A stretch of 64,000 bases of DNA from Protea cynaroides (Eukaryota; Streptophyta; Magnoliopsida; Proteales; Proteaceae): positions 87,097,534-87,161,533 of the forward strand of contig CM053271.1 of NCBI GenBank assembly GCA_028583415.1, given 5' to 3'. The notes below the pieces were generated by a model, which did not search any database, was not told where the DNA came from, and was given only the letters and a program-made list of their open reading frames with translations. Position numbers and translations under genes: made by a program. Positions within the stretch are counted from its first letter, which is position 1. Each line of letters begins with the position of its first letter. Of the stretch, positions 22,859-33,852 are shown piece after piece.

Positions 22859-25800
22859 GTGAGAGTCCTATTTGACTTAGGGACCACCCATTCCTTTGTG
22901 TCAGCATCATTTGGAAAAGGACTAGATCAACCCATCAAGACTTTGAAACCAAGTCTATTAGTTCGATCCCCTATGGGAATTGAAGTGGTATTAGAAGAAT
23001 ATTATGGACCTTGCCCAGTACATATTAAAGGATGGGATTTGGTAGCCAATCTAGTCCAGCTTGAGATGTCAGATTTCGATGTTATTCTGGGAATGGACTG
23101 GTTATCTCAGCACTCAGCAAGCCTATTGTGTTCTGAGAAGAAACTAGTCTTCAAGGACAGCGAAGGAAAGGAGTTCAACTTCAAAGGGACTAAGTTGCCT
23201 AGGAAGAGAAAGCTTATACTCTCTGCCCTTAAAGCAAAGAAGTGCCTAGAGAAGGGGGGAGTAGGATACCTCGTATCAGTTATGGATGTGAGCGTTGACT
23301 TGCCAAAGATGAAAGACATCGAGGTAGTACGAGAGTTTCCTAATGTGTTCCCAGAAGACCTACCCAGATTACCACCAGACAGGGCGACTGAGTTTGTGAT
23401 AAATCTTCTACCAGGGGTAGCGCCGGTATCTAGAGCACCCTATAGAATGGCTCCTACAGAGTTGAAGGAGTTGAAGATCCAACTGCAAGATTTTTTAGAC
23501 AAGGGATTCATAAGGTTGAGTATATCACCTTGGGGAGCACCTACGTTATTTGTCAAGAAGAAAGATGGTAGCGTACATCTTTGTACGGACTATCGAGAGT
23601 TAGACAAGCTCACCATCAAGAATAGGTACCCACTACCTAGAATATATGACTTGTTTAATCAACTGCAAGATGGAAGTGTGTTCTCAAAGATTAATCTGAG
23701 GTCAGGGTATCATCAACTCAAGATCAAGGAGGCAGACATTCCCAAGACAACTTTCAGAACAAGGTATGGGCACTACAAGTTCCTTGTGATGTCCTTTGGG
23801 TTAACCAATGCACCTGCATCATTTATGAAACTGATGAACCGAGTATTCCATGACATGTTGGACACGTCGGTTATAATATTCATAGATGATATTTTGGCCT
23901 ACTCTAAGGACAAGGAGACGCATGCAATGCACTTGAGAGCGGTATTATAGAGACTAAGAAGAGAGAAGCTCTATGAAAAATTCAAGAAATGTAAATTTTG
24001 GTTAGATGAAGTAGCCTTCTTGGGTCACGTGGTCTCTGCTGAAGGAATTAAGGTGGATCCAAGCAAGATTATAGCCATAATTGGATGGGAAGTGCCAAAG
24101 ACAGTTGTTGAAATTCATAACTTCCTAGGGCTAGCAAGACATTATAGAAGATTTGTGAAAGATTATTCCAAGATCGTCGTTCCACTCACCAGCCTGAACA
24201 AGAAGGGGGAGAAGTTCATATGGATGGAAGAATGTGAGAAATACTTCCAGACACTGAAATCAAGACTAGTTTCAGCACCTATATTGACTATTCCTGCTCC
24301 AGGCCTTCTATTTATACTGTATACAGATGCTTCGGGTTTGGGATTGAGATTTGTGCTAATGCAAGGAGAACAAGTAATCGTCTACGCCTCAAGACAACTG
24401 AAGGAGCATAAGAAGAACTATCCTACACATGACCTAGAATTGGCAGCAATTATTCATACTATTAAAACTTGGAGGCACTACTTGTATGGTAAGAAATTTT
24501 AGATTAAGTCAGACCAAAAAGCCTGACATATCTTTTCACCCAAGAGGATTTGAACATGAGGCAAAGGAGGTGGTTAGAATTACTCAAAGACTACGATTGT
24601 GACATTCAATACCATCCAGGTAAAGTAAATATTGTAGCTAATGCTTTGAGTAGGAAATGGGCGTCGAACCCTGAAGCAGGGCCGAGTACAAATGCTGCAT
24701 TGTATGCCACAGTTTCTGGCTCAACGGAGAATGAGGAGCAGCTCTTACTAAAATCAACAGATAATACAGTGGAGCAAGGCTTGATACGTTTACCCTAATG
24801 TTTGTAGCACTGAAGATTTTACCTGACCTGACAGAGGAGGTAAAAGCAGCAGTCCTACAGGACCCATACCTCAGGACAATGCAAGAAGATTTGGAAAAGG
24901 GTCAAGCCAATCCTGATTTCACCTTGGATGCAGACAAGGTACTCAGGTATCGTGGACAATTGTGCATACCTGAGAATGAGGATTCAAAAATTAGAAATCG
25001 AATTATGTTGGAAGCTTACTCCACCCCATATTCAGTACATCCTAGAAGTACTAAGATGTACCATGACCTAAAGAGGTTGTACTGGTAGAGGGGTATGAAA
25101 GCAGATGTGGCAAGATATATCTTTCAATGTCTAAACTATCAGTAAGTTAAAGCGGAGAGACAGAGGCCCGTACGTTTATTGCAGCCATTACTTAAGCCGA
25201 CATGGAAATGGGATTGTATTACCATGGACTTCGTCACTGGCCTGCCTATGACTCCAAGGTCAGTAAATGTAGTTTGGGTAGTTGTAGATCATCTCACCAA
25301 GACAGCAAGATTTATTCCTGTCAGACCGCAATACACCATAGACAGGTTAGCAAAATTATATGTAGACAATATAGTTCGACTCCACGGTGTGTCAGAGAGT
25401 ATAGTATCTGACAGAGATCTATGCTTCACATCAAAATTCTGGGAGGGACTACAGAAGGCCATGGGGACAAAACTAAAGTTCAGTACAGCCTTTCACCCTC
25501 AAATAGATGGTCAGTTAGAGAGGACCATCCAGATCCTAGAAGACATGCTTCGAGCATATGCTATTGACTTTAAGGGAGCTTGGGATGAGAAGCTTTCACT
25601 CATCGAGTTTGCCTACAACAATAGCTACCAGGCTACGATCTAGATGGCTCCATATGAGGCCTTGTATGGTAAGAAATGTCGGACACCATTGTTATGGAAC
25701 GAGGTTGGAGAAAGACGGATCGTAGGACCAAAATTTATGGAGGAAACTTACAAAGCAGTGGACCAGATCAAGGCAAGAGTGAAGACAGCTTAAGTGCGTC

Positions 25801-26275
25801 AAAAGCACTATGTTGATAACAGAGCACCGAGACCTCAAATTCTCTGTTGGTGATATGGTATTTTTGAAGGTATCACTAGTAAGAGGCCTGAAGCGGTTCA
25901 GGAAGAAAGAAAAATTATGTCCTAGATATGTGGGACCATATAAGATTCTATCCCGATGTGGCAGCGTGGCCTATCAACTTGCATTGCCACCAACGATGTC
26001 CAGGGTCCACAATGTCTTCCACGTGTCCCTACTGAAGAAGTATGTAAAAAAACCCCTTGCATATCCTTGTTGCAGACCCTCCAAATTTAACAGAAGACTT
26101 GACCTTCGAGGTAGTACCAATCAAGCTAATCAGTCGAAAGATACAGCAGCTTTGAAGGCATGCTATACACTACGGCAAGGTAGTTTGGAAAAGCTAGGAT
26201 GTAGAAGAAATAACCTAGGAGGAGGAGGATGACATGCGACAAGAATACCCTCATCTTTTCGACTCTGAAGGTACG
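22859..26275 (+). pseudogene. pol: Pol of element C: protease, RT, RNase H, integrase, chromodomain (broken)
   Basis: Protease comes first (22859-23330): the usual D-S/T-G active site reads D-L-G-T-T-H-S-F, followed by VILGMDWL. Reverse transcriptase spans about 23450-24180 with [15 protein letters not shown] and the catalytic FIDD at about 23880; a TAG at 23948-23950 interrupts it. RNase H covers about 24290-24660 ([25 protein letters not shown]). Integrase covers about 24990-25790, with D residues in DFVTGLP and SDRDLCFTS and E in QLERTIQILEDML, broken by stops near 25088, 25145 and 25641. A GPY/F-like region follows (25810-26060, LCPRYVGPYKIL), then a frameshifted chromodomain remnant ending in YPHLFDSE near 26270. 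It is not functional. Confidence 0.92.
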
Positions 26276-26289
26276 TACAATTTCAGGGA

Positions 26290-26371
26290 TGAAATTTCCT
26301 TTAAGGGTAGGGGAATTGTGAGATGTACATGCAAATTTCGGGGACAAAATTCCTTTTAAGGGTGGTAGAGT
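26290..26371 (+). promoter_or_regulatory. Polypurine tract of C, with a duplicated upstream copy
   Basis: AAGGGTGGTAGAG (26358-26370) abuts the 3' LTR. About 65 bp upstream a similar module occurs (ATGAAATTTCCTTTAAGGG TAGGGGAATTGTGAGATG; compare GACAAAATTCCTTTTAAGGG), so the end of the internal region was duplicated. Confidence 0.75.
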
Positions 26372-27755
26372 TGTAAGAACCATACTCATACATGCAAATG
26401 TAATTTTTATATATCGGTCTCAGACCGGTAAGTGCAACCTGTATGTATTTCTAGAATGGGGACGGACTCCAACGGGTCCCATACTCCGAATCTGAGTTTA
26501 GGAAACCTTTTAGACATAGGAGACCTACTTAGAATAGTCTCCCACTATATATATGCATCACTCCTTCTCTTTAGATCCTTTCCAAACACTCTTAAACCCT
26601 GAAACCATCTGGAAGAGATCTGAGAAGGAACAAGGAGGAAGGAGGCTATGCGAGAAGGGGATCTTTCGTTGGAGGGGAGCACCGCCATTCAACAAACATC
26701 GATAAGTGCTTGATCTCTGTATTGATGTTTGGGATTACGGATTTAAGCAGTGAAGCGGCATAATGATCCAAAACCTTAGAACTATAAAACCCTAGTTTCA
26801 TTAAGATCCATTCTAAAAAGGTTGCGACAAAATAATCTAAACCTAGGTGACCAAACAGGTATGTCGACCTTAGAATGGTTTAGGAAGAACCCTAAAAACT
26901 AAGCCGATGATTGACGAGAGAGGGAGGTCTGAGATTAGGCTCTCGGACCCATATCGTCGGACATACCGGCTGGACAATAAGTCCTACGGTATGGTCCTGC
27001 GTTATATACCGCAGGCACATATCGGTTGTAGTATACTGAGACTGGTACTGAGACCGGTATGTGAGACAGGTTTATACCGCAGGCCCATACCGGTCTCACT
27101 AGACCGATATTGCCACCGGTATGCTTATCGGAGCCTGTTTGCTTGGCCAAACTTGGTTCTGACCAACTAGAACCCTAGCAACCAAATCCTAATCTATAAA
27201 TATGATCTTGTAGGTCTTGTAGACGGCATAAGTGGACTCTATGATGCAGAGCGGACTTGTAATCACACGTCAGGTAAGGGACAAGACCCCAAACCCTAAG
27301 TAACTAAATAACAGTAAACCGTTGTGATCATATCTGTTTCTGTAATTATTGTTTGTTGCTTGTGCATTTCACATGTCTTATAGTTATTTAAATTTTATTA
27401 TCTGTTCATGCATATTCATATGCTAGGATGCTATTTGTTTAGGCATGTGATTGTTTTCGTTAGTATGTGGAATGTGAAGGAGAGTGGAGCCTTGGATATA
27501 TCCTCACACTGACACATTTTCGTATTGCCATCTACCTTAGCAGGCTTGGTGAGAATAGGGTATCAGGGGGAGGACGTGGGATTATGGCGCCACCTTTTTG
27601 TATTGTCGTCTATCCTCACACTGACACCTTTTCTCTGGTTATGGTTAGTTTGCTTGGGATGGTTTATTGACACGGTTTATTGAGATCCTGGTGTGAGCCA
27701 TGGTTTGGAGACGGTTCACTCACACTTCTGGTTCAGTTGAAATTGGGGTGTAACA
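26372..27755 (+). repeat. Element C 3' LTR (internally deleted)
   Basis: 1384 bp, TGTAAGAACCATAC...GGGGTGTAACA. It matches the 5' LTR except for about 750 bp missing after GGATTATGGCGCCACC (about 27590), replaced by a ~50-bp repeat of an upstream piece. The missing part holds the intron 3' half and the conserved small ORF. The ACATT duplication follows. Confidence 0.92.
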
Positions 27756-27760
27756 ACATT

Positions 27761-28062
27761 CTACATCACAATCAGAGATAATAAAATAAATAGCGAAAGT
27801 CTTTATTAATAATGAACTGAGTGTCTATAATGATAAGTAAATACTAAACCAGTTATCTCCAAGTAACCAAAACACAACATAACAAAGTATTACAAATACC
27901 AAAATACGAAAGTTAAACACTATGCATAAACATAATTGAAACACTCGCTTGAGGATATTCATCCTCCACAGCTCGCTCGTCCATAGCTGCCACATGTCCA
28001 TACATTGGTGCGTTCGTGTAGTTTTCAACTATATTACCTACAACATCAAAAATTAAAAATAA
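27761..28062 (-). repeat. Element B left LTR, continuation after C
   Basis: It resumes the B LTR exactly after ACATT ('CTACATCACAATCAGAGATAATAAAATAAATAG') and matches 33966-34240 of the right LTR. It carries a decayed, frameshifted copy of the conserved exon (about 27940-28042). It stops at 'AAAAATAACGA', where the right LTR goes on into 'CACGCGCGAGGG'. Confidence 0.85.
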
Positions 28063-28488
28063 CGACCTGAGTGTCTACAATGATAAGTAAACAATAAATC
28101 AGTTATCTTCAAGTAACCAAAACATAAACATAAATTTAGCAGCTATAGACGTAGAAGCGATGGAGGAAGTGTATGATCCATCATACGAATGCAATTAATG
28201 TGTTTTTGATTAGTTAAGTTATATTTGAATACTGGAACATGTAATGGGTTAATTTACGTTATGTCTTGAGTCATTTGGAGATAATTGGATTTAATTATTT
28301 ATTTATCATTATTAGACCTTAGTTCATTATCAATAAAGACTTCTGCTATTTACTTTTTAACTCTGATTATTATTGTGGAATGTATTTGGTTTATTATGGT
28401 GGTATGGCCTATATGAGATCCTGGTTTGAACCGTTAGTTCTTAATGGTTCATCACACTACTAGTTAGACTAGAATTGGGGTGTAATAT
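28063..28488. repeat. Inverted-junction LTR pieces inside element B
   Basis: 28063-28137 is a second minus-strand copy of the segment at about 27820-27895. From 28138 to 28488 the orientation flips: GCAGCTATAGACGTAGAAGCG...GAATTGGGGTGTAATAT is a plus-strand LTR end (compare 38195-38544). The two pieces are partly complementary and could fold back. Minus-strand pol starts directly after, with no polypurine tract or normal 3' LTR boundary. Confidence 0.7.
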
Positions 28489-31400
28489 AATCTCTTCCAC
28501 ATCTTGGCTTCCTCAGATCACTTTAATAAAATAGATATCCCAGTTTCGGAGATGATGTACCCTCCGACTAATACGTTCGGCTGGCACTACTTTGAGAGTT
28601 AGGTCTTCTATCAAATTCGATCGATCCACGGTCAATACCCGTGATGGATCACTAACGTACTTCTTCAATAGAGACACACGAAATACGTCGTGCACATTAG
28701 AAATAGACGATGATAATATAACTCTTCCAAGTCTCTCCAAACCAACATATCTAAGACACAACTTCCCCTTCTTACCGATTCGTTTCAAATCCCGCATAGA
28801 TGATTTCTTCAAGAATACTTTGTCACCTATAGTGAATTCAAGGTCTCGGCATATCTTCTAACAATTTTGAGCTGTTTGGCACTTTTCTTTGATCTTGTTT
28901 GCCACTCGATAGGTTTCTTCAACAGACTTAGGTCTTACAATTCCTCGTTCACCGACTTCATTCCAAAACAGAGAAGCTTGACATTTCCTACCATACCATT
29001 CTTCGTAGGTGACATCTATATGGTAGCGTGGTAGCAAAATCGATCAGCGGCAACTTCTCATCTCAAGCTCCTTTGAAATCAATTTCACAGGCTCGGAGAA
29101 TACCTCCTAGGATCTGTATAGTCTACTATGACTATCTGTCGATTTGAGGGTGAAATGTTGTACTAAACTTCAACTTTGTTCCCATTGCTTTCTGTAGTCC
29201 CTCCTAAAACTTTAAGGTAAAATGTGAGCCTCTATCCAATACTATACTTTCAGGCATACCATTCAATCAGACAATATTATCCACACATAACTTGGCTAAC
29301 CACTCCAAAACATATTGAGGTCATATAGCAATGAAACGAGCTATCTTGATAAAATGATCGACAATCACCTAGACTGCGTCAATCGATCTGGAAGTCAGTG
29401 GTAAACAGGTGACAAAGTCCATAGTAATACAATCCTATTTCCATGTTGCCTCCGATAGTGGTTGTAGTAAGTCTACTAGCCTTGACTTGCTGACAATTCA
29501 GACACTGAAACACATACTAAGCCACATCTATTATCATTCCTCTTTACCAGTACAATCCCTTCAGATCATGATATCTATTGGTAATCCATGATGTCCTGAA
29601 TATAGAGTACAATGGACTCCTATCATTATCCTATTCATGATGTCAGAGTCTTCACTTTTAGGTATTCAAAATCTTTCTCTGCATCTGAGTACCTTCTCTG
29701 CATCTAAAGTAAGTCAGGGTTAGGTTTTCCTTTCTCAAAATATTTTTACACAGTTCATAGATACGGATCTAACAAAATTATTGCTTTTACTTTGTCCATC
29801 AAATCAGAGACGATCTTTAATGCTACGAATGCAAGTGAAGAACTATTGCTCCATAAGTTCATCCATAAGTTCTCACTCAATTAGATCATCACGAGTTCTA
29901 TTATATGTTCCTCTTCTTCCAAATCTAAAACTATTGCTGTGAAACACAAGGCAGCGTTTGTACTAGGTCCTTCTTCAGACTTCATAATTCCCCTTTTTTG
30001 CTCAAAGCCTTAGCTATTACATTAGCCTTGCCTGGATGGTATTGAATATCGTAGTCATAATCCTTCAAAAGTTCCAACCACCTTCTCTGCTCCATGTTCA
30101 ACTATTTTTGGGTGAAGAGATAAATAAAACTCTTGTAATCTTGATTTAATTTGAAATTCTTCTTCATAGAGGTAATGTCTCTAAGTCTCGATTGCATGAA
30201 TCACTACCACTGATTCCAAGTCACGAGTCTGGTATTTCTTTTCATGCTCTTTTAGCTATCTTGAAGCATATGTAATCGCTTGTTCACATTGCATCAACTT
30301 GCATCCTACACCCAATCCGTAAGCATTGGTATGTAGGGTAAAAGTTTCCCCTGGTGCTAGAATGATTAAGATGGGAGCTGATATCAACCTTGTTTTTAGA
30401 GTCTGGAAACATTTTTACACTTGTCGGTCTAAATAAACTTCTCTTCCTTCTTGATTATTTTGGTAAGAGGTATGGCGATTCTAGAGTAGTCCTCCACAGA
30501 CCATCGATAATAACCAGCTAATCCCAAGAAACTTTTGATCTCAGCAATGTTCTTAGGCACTTCCCACCCAATAATAGCTTTTATTTTATTGGGGTCCACT
30601 TTTATTCCTTTTGATAATACTACCTGACCTAAAGAAGTCACCTCATTCAACCAGAACTCACATTTCTTGAACTTGGTATAAAACTTCACCCTTCTCAGCC
30701 GTTGTAAATCTTCTCTAAGGTCCGTCACATGAGTCACTTCGTTCTTGGAATAAACCAATATATCATCTATGAAGACTATAATCGAAGTGTCCAACATGTC
30801 ATGGAACACCCGATTCATAAGCTCCATAAAAGATGCAGGGGCATTGGTTAATCCAAATGACATAACCAGGAACTCATAATGCCCATACCTGATTCTGAAA
30901 GTTATCTTCAGAATGTTACTATCTTTAATCTTCAATTGATAATATTCCAACCAAAGGTTGATCTTAGGGAACACCTTTGCACCTTGTAGCTGATCGAACA
31001 AGTCATCAATCCATGAGAATGGATATCAATTCTTGATGGTGAACTTATTCAATTCCTAATAGTCTATACACAGCCCAACATTATCGTCTTTCTTCTTCAC
31101 AAATAACACTGGTACTCCACGTGATGAAAGACTTGGCCGATTAAAACCTTTGTCTAATAACTTCTGTAGTTGAGTCTTCAGTTCCTTCAACTCTGTAGGA
31201 ACTATTCTATAGGGTGCCTTTGACACCGATGCCAACCTTAGTAACAAGTCGATAACAAACTCGGTCGCACGATTAGGTGACAACCCGGGTAACTTTCTTG
31301 GAAACACGTCAAGGAATTTTCGTACTACTTCATATCTTCTATCCATGGTGCTTCTTTAGTAACATCCACCATAGATACCATATATCTAAACTCCTTTCTT

Positions 31401-31720
31401 TTTAAGACATCTTTTCGCCTTAGGTGTAGAGAGGATAAGCTTTCGCTTCCTAGCCAATATGCTTCCAATAAAACTAAATTATATGTCATCTTTGCCCTTG
31501 AACGACAACCTCTTCTCAACACATAACAGTTTACAGAGTCATGAGACAACCAGTTCATCCCCAAGATGACGTCAAAGTCTGTCATTTCAAGTCGAACTAA
31601 GTTTGCATCCAAATCCCATCCATCAATACGATTAAGACATTATTCATAATACTCATCTAATACAACATCTAGACTAAAAGGGCTTAAACTAGTAAAATCT
31701 GGTATAAAGGTCTTAATGGC
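28489..31720 (-). pseudogene. pol: Pol of element B (minus strand, heavily broken)
   Basis: In transcriptional order (high to low coordinates): a protease C-terminal half with VILGMNWL (about 31560-31612); a polymerase N-terminal part (31056-31346, [23 protein letters not shown]); reverse transcriptase (30429-31001) with [15 protein letters not shown] and catalytic FIDD; RNase H remnants (about 30050-30350); integrase remnants (about 28860-29450); GPY/F-like LCLRYVGLE (28700-28770); and a chromodomain remnant ISRRVHHLRNWDIYFIKVI (28510-28570). It ends abruptly at a KVI-stop-GSQDVEEI stretch, inside the chromodomain. It is similar to element C but not the same copy. Confidence 0.88.
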
Positions 31721-33837
31721 ATGTCTAACCCCCTTTTACCTCTTAATTTTTCAAATATTATCGCCAATAATCTCATATTGCACTCATTAGTTTACATCTC
31801 TTTTATCACTGTTGTTCTTCCCTGATCTCCCTTCCATATCTCCTGGAAAACATCTTTTGATTGTTTACTCACTATATATCCCAAGTTTACCTATAAGCAT
31901 TAGGGAATATACTTGTATTCTTATCAATTCTGCCAAACTCTCTTGGTCTTGACTCAATCCTCTTATTCGACATTGGAAATAACTCAATAGTAATTGTACT
32001 AACCGAGTACTATCAATGCCATTACTCTTGATTCCATCCTTACATCCACACTTGAGTATGCTTTTAGAAATCTTTTGTCTTGTCAAAATTCACACCGATA
32101 TAGCCATCTTTAACTCCACTTGAGCGCTATCTACTCTGTACCGGCTACTCTTGGTAGTTTTCACTTCTTGCTCGTACACTCCTTTACAGACCATGACTCA
32201 AATCCATCCATCTAGCAATCTCAAAATAGATTCTCCATTATTTCATCTAAGGTTTCTTAGCTATAGAATTTAATCTAAATTCAATCATCTTCCCTCCAAT
32301 AATTCCCTTATTAACTAAGCATCTTATCAATAAAGGTCGAAAAATATAAGAAACAAAATGTTTATCAAAAAGCAATTTACTTCTTTCTTTCGAATTCGAT
32401 ACGATGATGATTATTTATTTTATCTAATGAATCTAGATTTGAAGGATCAAGAGTAAATCTATGGTAACCAATCCTACTACTAATTGAATTGGACCCATGA
32501 TGGTCAATTGAAAGGTGGTCCAAATACGTGGAAGCAGATTAGTCTCATGGTTATAGATTCTTTCGAGTATATAATGCCATTGGTCAAGGCACTATGGGAA
32601 TAAATCTAGAGAAAATTTTGGTACATCAATAAACTCAGGTATAAAATCGAAAAGATATACACTTAAAATGATTAAACCTTTAATTGTTCATTCAGTTCAT
32701 ATCTCTATTCATGTTGTCAATCACTAGAGTAGCTTATATTGGTATAATCAGGACTAATTCTAAGGAAACAATATCTATAACTCCAATTAACAAATTGAAT
32801 TGAGAAGGTATCCTATCAAGGCACGATAATTTAAAATTAATATGTCCATCTTTTATAATTATAAGGGTGAGTCAACGATGCACCGCATCCTATATACACC
32901 TGTTCAGATATCTGACCCCAATAGATTTGATCCCTTGTTGAAAAGGTCTGAGGCATTATCTTCATAAAATGTTCCTCAATCCTTGTTGGATCATTCTGCC
33001 ATGGTGCAGCTATCCCATACATCAGTGGCTGATAAGGGTAACTACCTTAATACGCTACTTATTGTGCACCAAGATTTTACACTGAGGTGTGCGTTGTAGG
33101 GACCTACTGTATTGTAGGCACTGTGTTATGGCCAACAAGTGTTGGAGTACAGTGTTGCTACCAGTTGGTATCGTACTTGGTCTAACCTGGAGGTATTGGT
33201 GTAGCATTGGTAACTTGGGTAGTGATTTTCATAGCAACTTACATAGTCGGCATCATCTGTTGCTGCTCTTGTATTTTGCTGGGCCAAGTTCATTACAACC
33301 ATGGCCAAGGCACTTGGTAATCTAGGTAGATTGGCTGAAGTGACTTGGTTGTTCACCCTTTTAATTTGCTTCCGTCTGATTATCATTATTTGACATTTAC
33401 TCAGATGGGTTTTCATTACCCGTTATCAACCTAGATAGTGGTGGGGTCAGGTTGTGACCTCTTCTTAATGCTCAGCGGATGATGAATAAACATGTGGTGG
33501 ATCTCACTCAGAGTCTCCATATCACTCTGGAGTAGAGTTTTACCTTCCCTTACAATTACTCTTAATTTTGGTGTATAATCTCAGGGTTAGATTTTATTTG
33601 CATTGTGAACGGCATCCTACATTATTTGTTTGATCAAGATTCATTTACATTTCTTTTTTCTATCTGTGTATATATATGGTTCCACCATTAATTATGTGTA
33701 TTATGGTCTTCTTTAAGTTCTGTCTCAAACCAACACATGTGCTTATGATGTGTTTGTATTAAAGCTTTTAAGTTTATCCTAACTCAGTTCATAGACTCTA
33801 TGTAAACGTATTCGGGTTTGATTGGCAGAGCTTAAGC
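31720..33837 (-). pseudogene. Gag/leader region of element B (decayed)
   Basis: About 2.1 kb lie between the protease remnant and the primer-binding site, where gag should be. Only short broken frames are seen (for example 32837-33022 and 33126-33416, minus strand), and I could not find a zinc knuckle. The gag identity is inferred from position. Confidence 0.45.
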
Positions 33838-33849
33838 GCTCTGATACCA
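33838..33849 (-). promoter_or_regulatory. Primer-binding site of B, initiator tRNA-Met (minus strand)
   Basis: GCTCTGATACCA is the reverse complement of TGGTATCAGAGC and lies 3 bp inside the LTR that starts at 33853. It fixes the element's orientation as minus. Confidence 0.95.
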
Positions 33850-33852
33850 AGT

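Larger units (their letters stand above)
18809..27755 (+). mobile_element. Complete but decayed Ty3/gypsy element C (Tekay-like chromovirus)
   Basis: An 8.9-kb element with a 5' LTR (18809-20969), initiator-Met primer site, gag, protease, reverse transcriptase, RNase H, integrase, C-terminal chromodomain remnant, polypurine tract and 3' LTR (26372-27755). TSD ACATT is perfect. Both LTRs run TGTAAGAACC...GGGGTGTRACA. The gene order and a chromodomain after the integrase point to a chromovirus; the long LTRs and C-terminal motifs resemble the Tekay/Del clade. Stops and frameshifts in gag and pol make it inactive. Confidence 0.92.
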
